Shown: positions 43,834-52,126, counted from the stretch's first letter. The stretch is DNA of 64,000 nucleotides from Methanomassiliicoccaceae archaeon DOK (GCA_009911715.1 CP047880.1:1612001-1676000); one strand, 5' to 3'. The notes: generated by a model not told the origin, from the letters alone. Numbers and translations are program-made.

Positions 43834-44103
43834 ACGGACAGAATCGAGAGAGCTGAGAAGCTCCGCGAGGCGGAGAGACTGTTGAACGAAGCGGCCGACC
43901 TGATCGACGAAGCCCTGCATATGTCCGGGATCGAGCAGCGGGCGGGTGGCGCCTCGGGCACAGTCCGCAGGATCGCATCCGACCCCTCCGACGGAGGGAG
44001 CCTGCACAACCTGGCTCTGGACCTGGAGAGGCTGGAGGAGGATCCCGGCTGGACCCAACCACTCGTGTCCCCAAAGAACCTCTTCGACCGCAAAGCTTTA
44101 TGA
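43834..44103 (+). CDS. small helical protein with uncertain start (ACG or TTG)
   Basis: A helical, acidic/basic protein (RIERAEKLREAERLLNEAAD, then LALDLERLEEDPGW). The first usual start codon is TTG 43882 (73 residues), with no ribosome site. The frame is open upstream, and GAGGAGGG at 43820-43827 stands 6-7 bases before an ACG at 43834, giving 89 residues with a continuous helix. An ATG changed to ACG, or a true ACG start, would explain this. Not recognised. Confidence 0.5.
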   Translation, partial: TDRIERAEKLREAERLLNEAADLIDEALHMSGIEQRAGGASGTVRRIASDPSDGGSLHNLALDLERLEEDPGWTQPLVSPKNLFDRKAL

Positions 44104-44136
44104 CGGCCGGGACATTCGAGTCGGCAGAGGGCTCAA

Positions 44137-45042
44137 ATGAAGATTTGGGAGTTTGCGAAAGTCAACGGTTCTTCGATCAAAGTGGACAGCTGGATGTCCG
44201 ACACGATGGGTCTCGTCGACGGGGGCTACGTGTACAGCACCATCTTCAAGCATCCCGCGGAGGGTCCCAAGGACTACGAGATAATCCTGTCCGTCTTCCC
44301 GCAGGAGAACTACCGCACGCTCACCCACATCACGATGTACCTGGATGACGTCCCCGGATCCAGCGCTCAGGCGGCCAACTTCCTGGCGTCCAAGGAGATC
44401 AACATCCTGAACTCCGCGTCCCTGAACGGCATCTCGGACACAGTCATCGTGTGGAAGCTCATGGCCGACATGAACTTCGCCGGAGAGGTCGACATCCTCA
44501 GGGACGAGTTCGAGGCCCTCAAGGCGAAGAACGACCCCAGTGTCTCCAAGATCAAGAGGATCGACTTCAAACCTGCAGAGATCGGAAGGTTATTCAAGGG
44601 CAACATGTCCGGCGGGAAGGAGGAGCTCCGCCGCGGATACCCCTCGAGCATCAAGAACGGATGCTTCGACGTCGCCGACCAGTACGGTGACATCCTCCCG
44701 GACATCGACGGGAAGAACGTCCTCATCACCATGGACGCGGACTCCTGGATCCTGTCCATCACATTCTTCAAGGAGCAGACCCGCCTGGTCAAGGTGGGCA
44801 TGGAGATCCCGGACTGCCCAGGCAGCATCACCCAGGCCCTCACGGTGATCGCAGACTGGAACGTCAACCTGATCTCCGTCTTCAGCAAGGTGAAGATCTG
44901 CTACGAGACCATGTATCTCGAGCTCGTCATGGACATATGCAAGAGCAACAAGTCCTTCCGCGAGATATGCGACACACTCCCCGCGGCGATGGACGAGCTG
45001 AACGGCATCTTCCTCGTCAAGGAGCTCACAGAGCTGAGCTGA
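44137..45042 (+). CDS. ACT-domain protein (two ACT-like modules)
   Basis: 301 residues. Both halves hold ACT-like patterns: HITMYLDDVPGSSAQAANFL with a strand NILNSASL in the first, and VGMEIPDCPGSITQALTVIA with VNLISVFSKVKI in the second. ACT domains bind amino acids or other small ligands. The middle (about 130-200) is basic. It is the first gene of the 44-46.5 kb cluster, 1 bp before the CdhD-like gene. It may sense the product of that pathway. Confidence 0.75.
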   Translation: MKIWEFAKVNGSSIKVDSWMSDTMGLVDGGYVYSTIFKHPAEGPKDYEIILSVFPQENYRTLTHITMYLDDVPGSSAQAANFLASKEINILNSASLNGISDTVIVWKLMADMNFAGEVDILRDEFEALKAKNDPSVSKIKRIDFKPAEIGRLFKGNMSGGKEELRRGYPSSIKNGCFDVADQYGDILPDIDGKNVLITMDADSWILSITFFKEQTRLVKVGMEIPDCPGSITQALTVIADWNVNLISVFSKVKICYETMYLELVMDICKSNKSFREICDTLPAAMDELNGIFLVKELTELS

Positions 45043-45043
45043 C

Positions 45044-45850
45044 ATGAGGCTGCCCAAGACGTCCCGCAGGCCGTGCGCTCCGCTCGGGGAGCTCTACCTC
45101 GGACGCGGCGACTACGTGGCCGGCGGGGCGCAGAGCCTCCCGTTCCTGGACCTGGACGGGGCCAGAAGGAGGAGGCCGCTGGTATTCGGCCAGGTCACGG
45201 ACGACCTCTCCTCGTACCCCTCCCTAGCGGCCGACATGTTCTCCGGCCGCCAGACCGACCCGGAGGAATGGGCGGTGATGTGGAAGGAGATCGGAGCTGA
45301 CGGTGTCTGGATCGACCTGAGAAGCGGGAACCCGGAAATCGTTCGCAGGATATACGAACGCACACGCCTTCCCGTCGCCGTCTCCGCAGACGATGATGTG
45401 CTGGAGGGGGTGTCTCGCATCGACGACTGCTCCATGATACTCATCGGCAGGAACGGGCCTTACGGAGGGCCTCGCGGACGCCACGCGACAGCTGTCGGCG
45501 GTTCCACCGCGGACGAGATATCAGAACGCTGCTCCGCCGCAGGCGACGGACAAGACATTGTTATCGACCTCGGAGGGTTCTCTATGGGCCAGGGACTGTC
45601 CCGCAGCGTGGAACTGGCGGAGGAGGTCCGCCGCAGAGCCCTGAACGATGATACGACCCTCAGACATCCCACCATGTGCAGCACCGTCCGCTGCTGGGAT
45701 GCAGGATTCCCCGATGCTAGGGTCGCATCCATGTGGGAGGCCGAGGCGGCTCTGGCCGCCATGATGGCCGGGACGGACATACTGATCGTGAGAGGCCCCG
45801 GCGCGGCGGATATGGCCCGCGTCTACGGGGAGGAGCTGGCGGACCTGTGA
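45044..45850 (+). CDS. CdhD-like TIM barrel (CODH/ACS delta-subunit fold), stand-alone
   Basis: 268 residues. It resembles the TIM barrel of CdhD, the corrinoid delta subunit of CO dehydrogenase/acetyl-CoA synthase: GAQSLPFLDLD near the start, then QVTDDLSSYPSLAADMF, DPEEWAVMWKEIGADGVWI, and a late MMAGTDILIVRGP strand. The Fe-S/corrinoid-partner residues cannot be confirmed, and the protein is shorter than typical CdhD. CODH/ACS is not known from Methanomassiliicoccales, so this is a diverged relative. It lies 1 bp after the ACT gene and 4 bp before the CdhE-like gene. Confidence 0.6.
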   Translation: MRLPKTSRRPCAPLGELYLGRGDYVAGGAQSLPFLDLDGARRRRPLVFGQVTDDLSSYPSLAADMFSGRQTDPEEWAVMWKEIGADGVWIDLRSGNPEIVRRIYERTRLPVAVSADDDVLEGVSRIDDCSMILIGRNGPYGGPRGRHATAVGGSTADEISERCSAAGDGQDIVIDLGGFSMGQGLSRSVELAEEVRRRALNDDTTLRHPTMCSTVRCWDAGFPDARVASMWEAEAALAAMMAGTDILIVRGPGAADMARVYGEELADL

Positions 45851-45854
45851 TACC

Positions 45855-46541
45855 ATGGCCGGGATAGAAGTCGACGGGGTTTGGGTTTCGCCGGAGGAAC
45901 GCGCCTTCGCATTGTCGGTGTCGGACATCCTGTACGGGGATATGCTGACAGACCGCATCTCCACGATCGCGGCCCTGGCCGCCGAACATCCCCGCCTGAG
46001 GTTCGTCTGCGTCAGGAACGACTCGATGGATCCGGCGCTGTTCTCCGCCGCGACCGAAGCTGCTGCGGGCACCGGACTCGGCCTGATCCTCGAATCGGCA
46101 GACCCCGTGTGCCTGCGCGAGGCGGCGTCAACGGTCCCCGGCCACAAGCCGCTCCTGTGCATCACGGACTCCGACCGCCTGGGGGAGACCGCTGTGCTGT
46201 CCGCCGTGACGTCGTGTCCGATGTCCGTGCCGGGCATGGACACCGAGTCCCTGATGGACAACGTGGAGACCTCTGAGGACTGCGGAGCCGCCGGGATCGT
46301 CCTGTGCCCCGGTTGCCCGAACATGAAGGGATGCCTGGAGATCAACACGGACCTGCAGAGGCTCGAGACCGAGCACTCCTTCCCACAGGCGTGCCATCCC
46401 GTGATGACCCGCACCTGGTCAGGGGAGTACGCCCTGTCTGTTGCCTCGGTGTCGGTGATGCGTCACGGAGCGCTTGTCGTACTGGACGACCTCGATGCCG
46501 ACGGCTGCGACGTGCTCCAGTCCCTTATGGATAATTTTTGA
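45855..46541 (+). CDS. CdhE-like barrel (CODH/ACS gamma-subunit fold), truncated
   Basis: 228 residues. It resembles the barrel part of CdhE (corrinoid Fe-S protein large subunit): FALSVSDILYGDMLTDRISTIAALAAEHP..RFVCVRNDSMDPALF (elements only), LGLILESADPVCLREA, KPLLCITDSDRL. It lacks the N-terminal 4Fe-4S domain and the C-terminal cobamide domain of real CdhE, although CPGCPNMKGC near residue 155 is Cys-rich. A methyl-group or corrinoid role is an inference from fold. Confidence 0.55.
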   Translation: MAGIEVDGVWVSPEERAFALSVSDILYGDMLTDRISTIAALAAEHPRLRFVCVRNDSMDPALFSAATEAAAGTGLGLILESADPVCLREAASTVPGHKPLLCITDSDRLGETAVLSAVTSCPMSVPGMDTESLMDNVETSEDCGAAGIVLCPGCPNMKGCLEINTDLQRLETEHSFPQACHPVMTRTWSGEYALSVASVSVMRHGALVVLDDLDADGCDVLQSLMDNF

Positions 46542-46581
46542 GCGATACAGGTTTTAAGTCATCATAGACCCATCCATCATC

Positions 46582-47166
46582 ATGCGCATCGCGAACTTCA
46601 GGAGAACGGACACCGTCTCCCTCCCCGGCCTGTACCTCTCATCGGTGGGCGTCTCCACCGACGACGGCCCCGGCGTCAACGAGACGGAGGTCGCCAACTC
46701 GATAAACGGGGACAAGGACTCCCTGGACGGGATCCTCTTCCGCGGCGTAGAGACGGACGTGCTGGAGGTGGACGGGATACACAAACTCATCCGTGTTCTG
46801 AGACCGCCTCATGCGAGATGCGTCATCGAGACCAACGGCTCCAGACCGACAGTCCTGGACGACCTCGTGGGCGCAGGTTACGCGGACATCGTGTCGTTCG
46901 TCTTCGACAGGTACCCCAAGAAATGCCAGCTGGACTCCATGAGGATCGCCAGGGACGGGGACTGCAGATTCGCGGTGACCGTCGTCACCGAGCCGCAGCG
47001 CCTGACGGTGGAGGACGTCCTGGACCTCGGCGACCACATAAAGGGCGCCATGCTCCTGCAGATAAAGCGCTCGTCGGAGCCCGGGGCCCTCCAGTACAAG
47101 AAAAGCGAGATATCCTCCCTGGCCAAGTCCATGAAGGGCACGGCCAAGGAGGTCAGGATTGTTTGA
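46582..47166 (+). CDS. radical-SAM-activase-like protein lacking the cluster motif
   Basis: 194 residues, TATA-like GTTTTAAG about 30 bp upstream, probably leaderless. The order of strands follows NrdG/PflA-type activases: an opening beta segment, ILFRGVETDVLEVDGIHKLI where GGEP would be expected, and CVIETNGSRPTVLDDLV as in the TNG motif, then ADIVSFVFDRYP. The CxxxCxxC motif that should lie near residues 20-40 is absent: no Cys occurs before residue 80. It cannot bind the usual 4Fe-4S cluster. Function unknown; it may be a binding or scaffold protein. Confidence 0.6.
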   Translation: MRIANFRRTDTVSLPGLYLSSVGVSTDDGPGVNETEVANSINGDKDSLDGILFRGVETDVLEVDGIHKLIRVLRPPHARCVIETNGSRPTVLDDLVGAGYADIVSFVFDRYPKKCQLDSMRIARDGDCRFAVTVVTEPQRLTVEDVLDLGDHIKGAMLLQIKRSSEPGALQYKKSEISSLAKSMKGTAKEVRIV

Positions 47167-47168
47167 GA

Positions 47169-48554
47169 TCACCTGCAGAACGAGGAGAGCACCGCGCCGT
47201 TGGCGGCTCCGAGGGAGCGGCTGCTGCAGTTGACGTACCTCAGGGGGACGTCGACCTCCTCCTTGAAGCGGGCGATGATCTTCGGATCCTTCGCGAACAT
47301 GCCTGCCGACAGACCGCATTCGGTGTTCTGGATCTCCTCAAACGCGGCGTCCAGGGAATCCACGACCTTGATGTTCAGGATGGGGAGGCCCGAGTCCATG
47401 TAGCTGAGGTCGTTCTCGTCGTCCAGACCGGACACGACGATGGGGGACACGTAGAGGTCGGACACGCCCATGGCGACAGGGGCCTTGGAGATGACGAACG
47501 GAAGGTTCTCCTGATAGAGCGAGACGAAGCGCTTTGCCGCGTCCTTGCTTATGATCGGTCCGGTGAAGGTCACATCGTCCACGGGGTCACCCACGCGCAG
47601 ATCCTTCATGATCTCGGAGACCGCCTCGACGAGACGCTTCTGCTCATCCATGGTGACTATGACCTTGGAGCAGGAGTACAGACGCTGACCGCTGTACGCG
47701 AACGCGGAATCGACGATTGACCTCGCCGCGGCCTTCATGTCGGCCGGCCTGTAGACTATGGCGGGGTTCATGCCCTTGATGTCGTTGATGAACCTCAGCT
47801 CGTCGTCCACCTGGAGGAACATGAGGTCCTCGAGCCTGTCCCCGGATCCGCTCGCCGCGATGCCCACGACGCGCATGTCGTTCGCCAGGGCCTCCGTGGA
47901 CTCGTCCTTCCTGTCGACGACCAGGTTCAGGACGCCGTCAGGCAGACCGTACCTCTCCATGGACTCGTAGAACGAGTAGACCGGCAGAGGGCAGTGCTTG
48001 GACGGGTTCATGACGACGGTGTTTCCCGCGACCATGGCCGCCACAGCGTACGCGACGGGGGATGCCATGGGAGAGTTGTGGGCGGAGATGACCGCCCAGA
48101 CACCCAGCGGCTTGCCCTTGTGGGAAGCCGCGTCCGCCAGAATCCCCTCCACTGCTGCGATGAGCGAGTCGACCTCGGAGACAGCGTCCTCGCGGACCAT
48201 GCCCGAGCTCACGGTGACCATGGCGGCGTAATACAGCCTCCTGGCCTTCAGCAGCGTCAGGTACTTCTCGAAGTACGCCGCGCGCTCCGACACCGGGACC
48301 TCCGACCATGTCTCGAAGGCCTTCTTCGCCGCCTCGACGGCCTCGGCCATGATGCCCTCCTCGGGCTCCTGGAACCTGCCGTACGTGATGGAGTCGTCTA
48401 TCGGGCTGGAGACGATGAAATCCGTTCCGGATGCGACCTTCATCCCACCGTAGTAGCTGGGGAAGTCCCTCTTCTCTCCGCCGAGGACCTGGTCGATCAT
48501 CTTCTCGTACTCCCTGCCCTCATCGGTGGTCTGCAAATCTGGGTAGTCTGACAT
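47169..48554 (-). CDS. aldehyde dehydrogenase-family protein without the catalytic Cys
   Basis: 461 residues, ALDH fold nearest the pyrroline-5-carboxylate dehydrogenase type. NAD-site-like VWAVISAHNSPMASPVAYAVA and NTVVMNPSKHCP are recognisable. At the active site, AYSGQRLYSCSKVIV has Leu292 where the nucleophilic Cys belongs (GQxC); Cys295 is three residues on. The usual ELGGKNP is NDIKGMNP, so Glu is replaced by Asp258. Either a new activity or a pseudoenzyme. It converges with the radical-SAM-like gene, 2 bp between stops. Confidence 0.8.
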   Translation of the reverse strand: MSDYPDLQTTDEGREYEKMIDQVLGGEKRDFPSYYGGMKVASGTDFIVSSPIDDSITYGRFQEPEEGIMAEAVEAAKKAFETWSEVPVSERAAYFEKYLTLLKARRLYYAAMVTVSSGMVREDAVSEVDSLIAAVEGILADAASHKGKPLGVWAVISAHNSPMASPVAYAVAAMVAGNTVVMNPSKHCPLPVYSFYESMERYGLPDGVLNLVVDRKDESTEALANDMRVVGIAASGSGDRLEDLMFLQVDDELRFINDIKGMNPAIVYRPADMKAAARSIVDSAFAYSGQRLYSCSKVIVTMDEQKRLVEAVSEIMKDLRVGDPVDDVTFTGPIISKDAAKRFVSLYQENLPFVISKAPVAMGVSDLYVSPIVVSGLDDENDLSYMDSGLPILNIKVVDSLDAAFEEIQNTECGLSAGMFAKDPKIIARFKEEVDVPLRYVNCSSRSLGAANGAVLSSFCR

Positions 48555-48624
48555 GATGGCAGACGTATCGGAAGAATCGGATTAAGATGTTACCGCCGAA
48601 AGACGATGCAGGAAAATCGGGAGA

Positions 48625-48700
48625 TGGTGGACCCGGCCGGATTTGAACCGGCGACCTCCGCCGTGTGAAGGCGACGTCATAACCCCTAGACCACGAGTCC
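48625..48700 (-). tRNA. tRNA-Val (CAC)
   Basis: Acceptor GGACTCG/CGGGTCC, D arm with TCTAGGGGTTATGA, anticodon loop TTCACAC (anticodon CAC), T arm GCCGGTTCAAATCCGGC, encoded CCA. 76 bases. Confidence 0.95.
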
Positions 48701-48757
48701 GTTAGCCCCCCGAGAACATGACCTTATTTAAAACTAAGGCTGAGTCGGAGAACCACA

Positions 48758-48833
48758 TGGTGGGCCCGGCCGGATTTGAACCGGCGACCTTCGCCTTGTA
48801 AGGGCGACGTCATAACCCCTAGACCACGGGCCC
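48758..48833 (-). tRNA. tRNA-Val (UAC)
   Basis: Acceptor GGGCCCG/CGGGCCC, anticodon loop CTTACAA (anticodon TAC), same D and T arms as the neighbouring tRNA-Val, encoded CCA. 76 bases. The two genes differ in the acceptor and anticodon arms. Confidence 0.95.
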
Positions 48834-48922
48834 GTGATTGCTGGAATATGACTATAATATAAAAACCCGTATGGAACACGACGTCGTTTGTTAAATACCA
48901 GAACCTCATTGGCTCTTCCTAG

Positions 48923-48997
48923 GCGATTGTAGTCCAGCGGTTAGGACGGGAGCTTCCCAAGCTTCTGACCCGGGTTCGATTCCCGGCAATCGCACCA
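48923..48997 (+). tRNA. tRNA-Gly (CCC)
   Basis: Acceptor GCGATTG/CAATCGC, D arm TAGTCCAGCGGTTAGGA, anticodon loop TTCCCAA (anticodon CCC), T arm CCCGGGTTCGATTCCCGG, encoded CCA. 75 bases, opposite strand to the tRNA-Val genes. Confidence 0.95.
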
Positions 48998-49089
48998 TCT
49001 CTTCTAATTTCGATGCTTTTGATGGGGGTTTCCCGTCGCCGGAGGAAAATAGAGGGCAACGGTAAGCGGTTTGGTGAGAGTGGACCTGT

Positions 49090-49413
49090 TCAGTCGTCGC
49101 CCGTCCTGATCCTTATCGACCTCTCCACCGGGATGACGAATATCCTGCCGTCACCCGGATTCCCTGTCTCGGCGGACCTGCGGATCGTCTCGATGACCCT
49201 TTCCACATCCCCGTCATCCACGACCGACTCGATCTTCACCTTCTCGATCTCGTCGACGACGAACTCTCCGACCCTGGTCGTGAAGGTGAGGCCCATCTGC
49301 TCCCCGCGTCCGGTGACGTGGGATATCGTCATGCCGTTGATCCCGATGTCCCTCAGCGCGTCCTTCACGCACTGGAGGCGCTCGGGCCTTATCACTGCCA
49401 TTACCATCTTCAT
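49090..49413 (-). CDS. glnK: P-II nitrogen regulator (GlnK type), atypical T-loop
   Basis: 107 residues from ATG 49413; a GTG 9 bases earlier is possible. P-II trimer protein: VMAVIRPERLQCVKDALRDIGINGMT, GRGEQMG, VKIESVVDD, and GDGRIFVIPVERSIRIRTG. The T-loop reads LTFTTRVGEF; the Tyr modified in bacteria (Tyr51) is Thr here. It follows amtB on the same strand by about 10 bp, with GAGGTGAT as ribosome site. It should block AmtB when nitrogen is sufficient. Confidence 0.92.
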   Translation of the reverse strand: MKMVMAVIRPERLQCVKDALRDIGINGMTISHVTGRGEQMGLTFTTRVGEFVVDEIEKVKIESVVDDGDVERVIETIRRSAETGNPGDGRIFVIPVERSIRIRTGDD

Positions 49414-49423
49414 CTCGATCACC

Positions 49424-50758
49424 TCACATCAGGTAGGACGGCTCCCCGTGCTCGATCGTGTCGGCACCGATCATCTGCTCGCTCTCGGTGAGCGCCGCAC
49501 CCTTCCTGCTTCCCGCGTTCCTCAGAACATAGTCGATGGCCTTCATTATGACGAAGGACACGACGAAGCAGTACACCATTGTGATGACGACCGAGACCAC
49601 CTGCCCGGCGAACAGGTTCACGGAACCCTCGATGAGTCCGCCGTAGCCCGCGTAGGATGCAGTGGCGAATATCCCCACCGAGATCGCACCCCATATGCCT
49701 CCAAAGCCATGGACGCCCATGACGTCGAGCGCATCATCGATGCCGCTGCGACCACGCATGAATATGATTCCGAAGTAGCACACGACGGCCGCGACCGCGC
49801 CGATTGGGACTGCCGCCCAGGGTTCCACGTATCCGCATCCGGGCGTGATCCCGACCAGTCCTGCCAGAACGCCGGCGCACAGACCTGTCACGCTGACACG
49901 TCCTACGTGGAGGTACTGGACCACGATCCACACGACGGTCGAGACGCAAGAGGCAACGAACGTGTTGACGCCTGCCAGGACCGCGATGTCGTTGAACGAC
50001 CCTGCGGAACCGCAGTTGAACCCGAACCATCCGACCCACAGGGCCGCGCAGCCGATGAACATCAGGGGGACGTTGTGGGACCTGCCCTTGGAGATCCTCC
50101 CGCTCCTGCCGCCTATCGCAATCGCCGCGGCTAAGCCGCTGACTCCGGAGCAGATGTGGACGACCGTCCCTCCGGCGAAATCGACGTTGGGGAGACCGAC
50201 CTCGGCCAGGGAGTGTATGAGACCTCCTCCCCAGACCATGTGCGCCATCGGGGCGTACACCGCCAGGGACCACAGCGCCATGAACACCAGGATCGCGGAG
50301 TACCTGACCCTCTCGGCCGTGGCACCGAAGACTATGCAGGCTGTCAGCAGGGCGAAGGTCCCCTGGAAGAGCATGTACTCGTAGGACGGGATGCCACCGT
50401 CCTCCCCTGTGAGGGAGAGTCCGGATCCGAACAGAGCGTCGAGCCCTCCGACGAGGGGCCCGTCGCCTGTGAGTGCCAGGGAGTATCCGACGGCCCACCA
50501 CACGACCCCTGACACGGCCATGACACCGATGCACTGGGCAATGATGGACGTCATGCTCTGCTTCCTCAGCATGCCACCGTAGAACAGTGCGATCGCCGGG
50601 GACATGATGAACACCAGCATCGTGCAGAGGAAGATGAAGACGGACGAGACCACATCCGTCGTGGAATCCTCGGTCGCCGCGGACACCTCCGGGATCACGA
50701 ACATCGTGATGGCCAGAAGTGCGACAAGAGCCGAGGCGACCCATGCAATCATCTTCAA
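49424..50758 (-). CDS. amtB: ammonium transporter
   Basis: 444 residues. A cleavable or first-helix signal (WVASALVALLAITMFVIPEVSA) is followed by eleven membrane helices. Amt signatures: FYGGMLRKQSMTSIIAQCIG, FAGGTVVHICSGVSGLAAA, GWFGFNCGSAGS, and MGVHGFGGIWGAISVG. The paired pore histidines are in VVHI and MGVHG. Operon with glnK downstream. The upstream region (50759-50950) has two matching palindromes. Confidence 0.95.
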   Translation of the reverse strand: MKMIAWVASALVALLAITMFVIPEVSAATEDSTTDVVSSVFIFLCTMLVFIMSPAIALFYGGMLRKQSMTSIIAQCIGVMAVSGVVWWAVGYSLALTGDGPLVGGLDALFGSGLSLTGEDGGIPSYEYMLFQGTFALLTACIVFGATAERVRYSAILVFMALWSLAVYAPMAHMVWGGGLIHSLAEVGLPNVDFAGGTVVHICSGVSGLAAAIAIGGRSGRISKGRSHNVPLMFIGCAALWVGWFGFNCGSAGSFNDIAVLAGVNTFVASCVSTVVWIVVQYLHVGRVSVTGLCAGVLAGLVGITPGCGYVEPWAAVPIGAVAAVVCYFGIIFMRGRSGIDDALDVMGVHGFGGIWGAISVGIFATASYAGYGGLIEGSVNLFAGQVVSVVITMVYCFVVSFVIMKAIDYVLRNAGSRKGAALTESEQMIGADTIEHGEPSYLM

Positions 50759-50803
50759 ATTTATTCACCTTTTGAATGTTTGAATCCTTTCATCAGGATA
50801 TTC

Positions 50804-50817
50804 TGGACAAATGTCTA
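50804..50817. promoter_or_regulatory. operator-like palindrome, copy 1 (amtB proximal)
   Basis: TGGACAAATGTCTA: arms GGACA/TGTCT-type around an AA centre. It matches the copy at 50928-50941 and lies about 46 bp before the amtB start, near its promoter. Confidence 0.5.
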
Positions 50818-50927
50818 ATCATATTTCAAGATTATCTGTGAATATCTAGGATTTCAACTAAAATAAAGATGGAATGACATAAAATCAGACTAAAATTGGA
50901 TGTTAATACTGTCCATATGGATCGAAA

Positions 50928-50941
50928 TAGACATTTGTCTA
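50928..50941. promoter_or_regulatory. operator-like palindrome, copy 2 (distal)
   Basis: TAGACA-TT-TGTCTA, a perfect 6-bp inverted repeat. Between the two copies (124 bp apart) lies an AT-rich, gene-free stretch. The motif is not the published NrpR operator pattern (GGAA-N6-TTCC). Confidence 0.5.
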
Positions 50942-51008
50942 ATTGAAAAACAGGAAGGCCGTTTAAGATGGGAGAATGTGAAAGGGTTTGCTGCTGTGGC
51001 CTGAGAGG

Positions 51009-51521
51009 TCACAGGAGGGACTTGGCCTCGTCGGGCGTCATGTCCAGGGCCTTGAGCATGTACTCGAGGGCTTTCTTGCCGTACGGGGCACGGGCCTTAG
51101 GGTCCTCCATAATCTCGCCGTAGGTGGCCATGACGTTGTTGTAGTACTCTATAGCGAACTCCGAGTACAGGGATGCGGACATGGACTCGTCCATCTCGGC
51201 GGCCTCGCAGTAGGCCTTCTCAGCCTCGTCGTACTTGTTGACGGAGATGCAGAACAGGCCGTAGGACTGGTAGTAGTCCACGCGGTCCCCGTCGAGCTCG
51301 ATGGCCTTCTTGTAGGCGTCCATGATCTCCTGGACATCCACCTTCGCACCGAACATGCCGGAAGCATAGTTGCCGCACTCGGCCTTGTAGTACCAGACAT
51401 CGGCGTTGTCGGGGAGCTCCGCTGCGAGCTTCTTGAACGCCGTGTACGCTTTTTTGAAATCTCCCTCGTCCATCGCCTTCATCGCGTTGGCGATCTTCTT
51501 CTCGGGGGTTGCCTCTGCCAT
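51009..51521 (-). CDS. tetratricopeptide-repeat protein
   Basis: 170 residues, all helical. At least three TPR-like units: MKAMDEGDFKKAYTAFKKLA, ADVWYYKAECGNYASGMFG, and NKYDEAEKAYCEAAEMDESM. No membrane segment. A likely adaptor for protein binding. It lies alone, convergent to nothing, with its promoter towards the DUF2284 gene. Confidence 0.82.
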   Translation of the reverse strand: MAEATPEKKIANAMKAMDEGDFKKAYTAFKKLAAELPDNADVWYYKAECGNYASGMFGAKVDVQEIMDAYKKAIELDGDRVDYYQSYGLFCISVNKYDEAEKAYCEAAEMDESMSASLYSEFAIEYYNNVMATYGEIMEDPKARAPYGKKALEYMLKALDMTPDEAKSLL

Positions 51522-51595
51522 GGACGGGCAGTTAACCAGGGACCGATATATATGCTACCGATAAGGCTTATAAACGGACCCTCGGATGGATTCCC

Positions 51596-52126
51596 ATGAG
51601 ACCCTGGGAGACCGCTCTGTCCGGACTCAACCTGTCCGGCTTCTCCGTGCGCGAGACCTCGATCCCGCCCTATGACGGCCAGACTGTCGCGAGATGCAGG
51701 AGGATGTGCGAGGACAACCTGTGCGGCAAGTACGGGACCAACTGGGCCTGCCCACCCGGGTTCGACGAGCACATGGACACGCTCGCGGAGGGATTCTCGT
51801 CCGCCCTCCTGGTAAGCAGGACGTTCCCCTGCGACCCGCACGACGAGGGGAAGGTCCAGGAGTTCAACACGCTCATGAAGACGACGGTGAGGGGAATCCT
51901 GTCCAGGCTCCGCGACGCGGAGATCGGATGCAGGGGGTTCTCCGACGGGGGGTGCGACATCTGCCCGGAGTGCACCTACCCCGAGCCGTGCAGGCATCCG
52001 GACCTGGTGCTGCCGTCCGTGTCCATAGTGGGCATCGACATGGAGTCGTACCTCGCATCCGTGGGGGAGACGTTCGAGTTCAGGGACGACGCGGTCACGT
52101 TCTACGGCGTGATTCTCATCGCCTGA
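51596..52126 (+). CDS. DUF2284 metal-binding protein
   Basis: 176 residues. Cysteine-rich: CRRMCEDNLCGKYGTNWACPPG near the start (Cys positions only) and CDICPECTYPEPCRHP near residue 120, the DUF2284 pattern. The cysteines probably hold an Fe-S cluster or zinc. The family is common in methanogens with no settled function. A TATA-like CTTATAAAC sits about 30 bp before the ATG. Confidence 0.85.
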   Translation: MRPWETALSGLNLSGFSVRETSIPPYDGQTVARCRRMCEDNLCGKYGTNWACPPGFDEHMDTLAEGFSSALLVSRTFPCDPHDEGKVQEFNTLMKTTVRGILSRLRDAEIGCRGFSDGGCDICPECTYPEPCRHPDLVLPSVSIVGIDMESYLASVGETFEFRDDAVTFYGVILIA

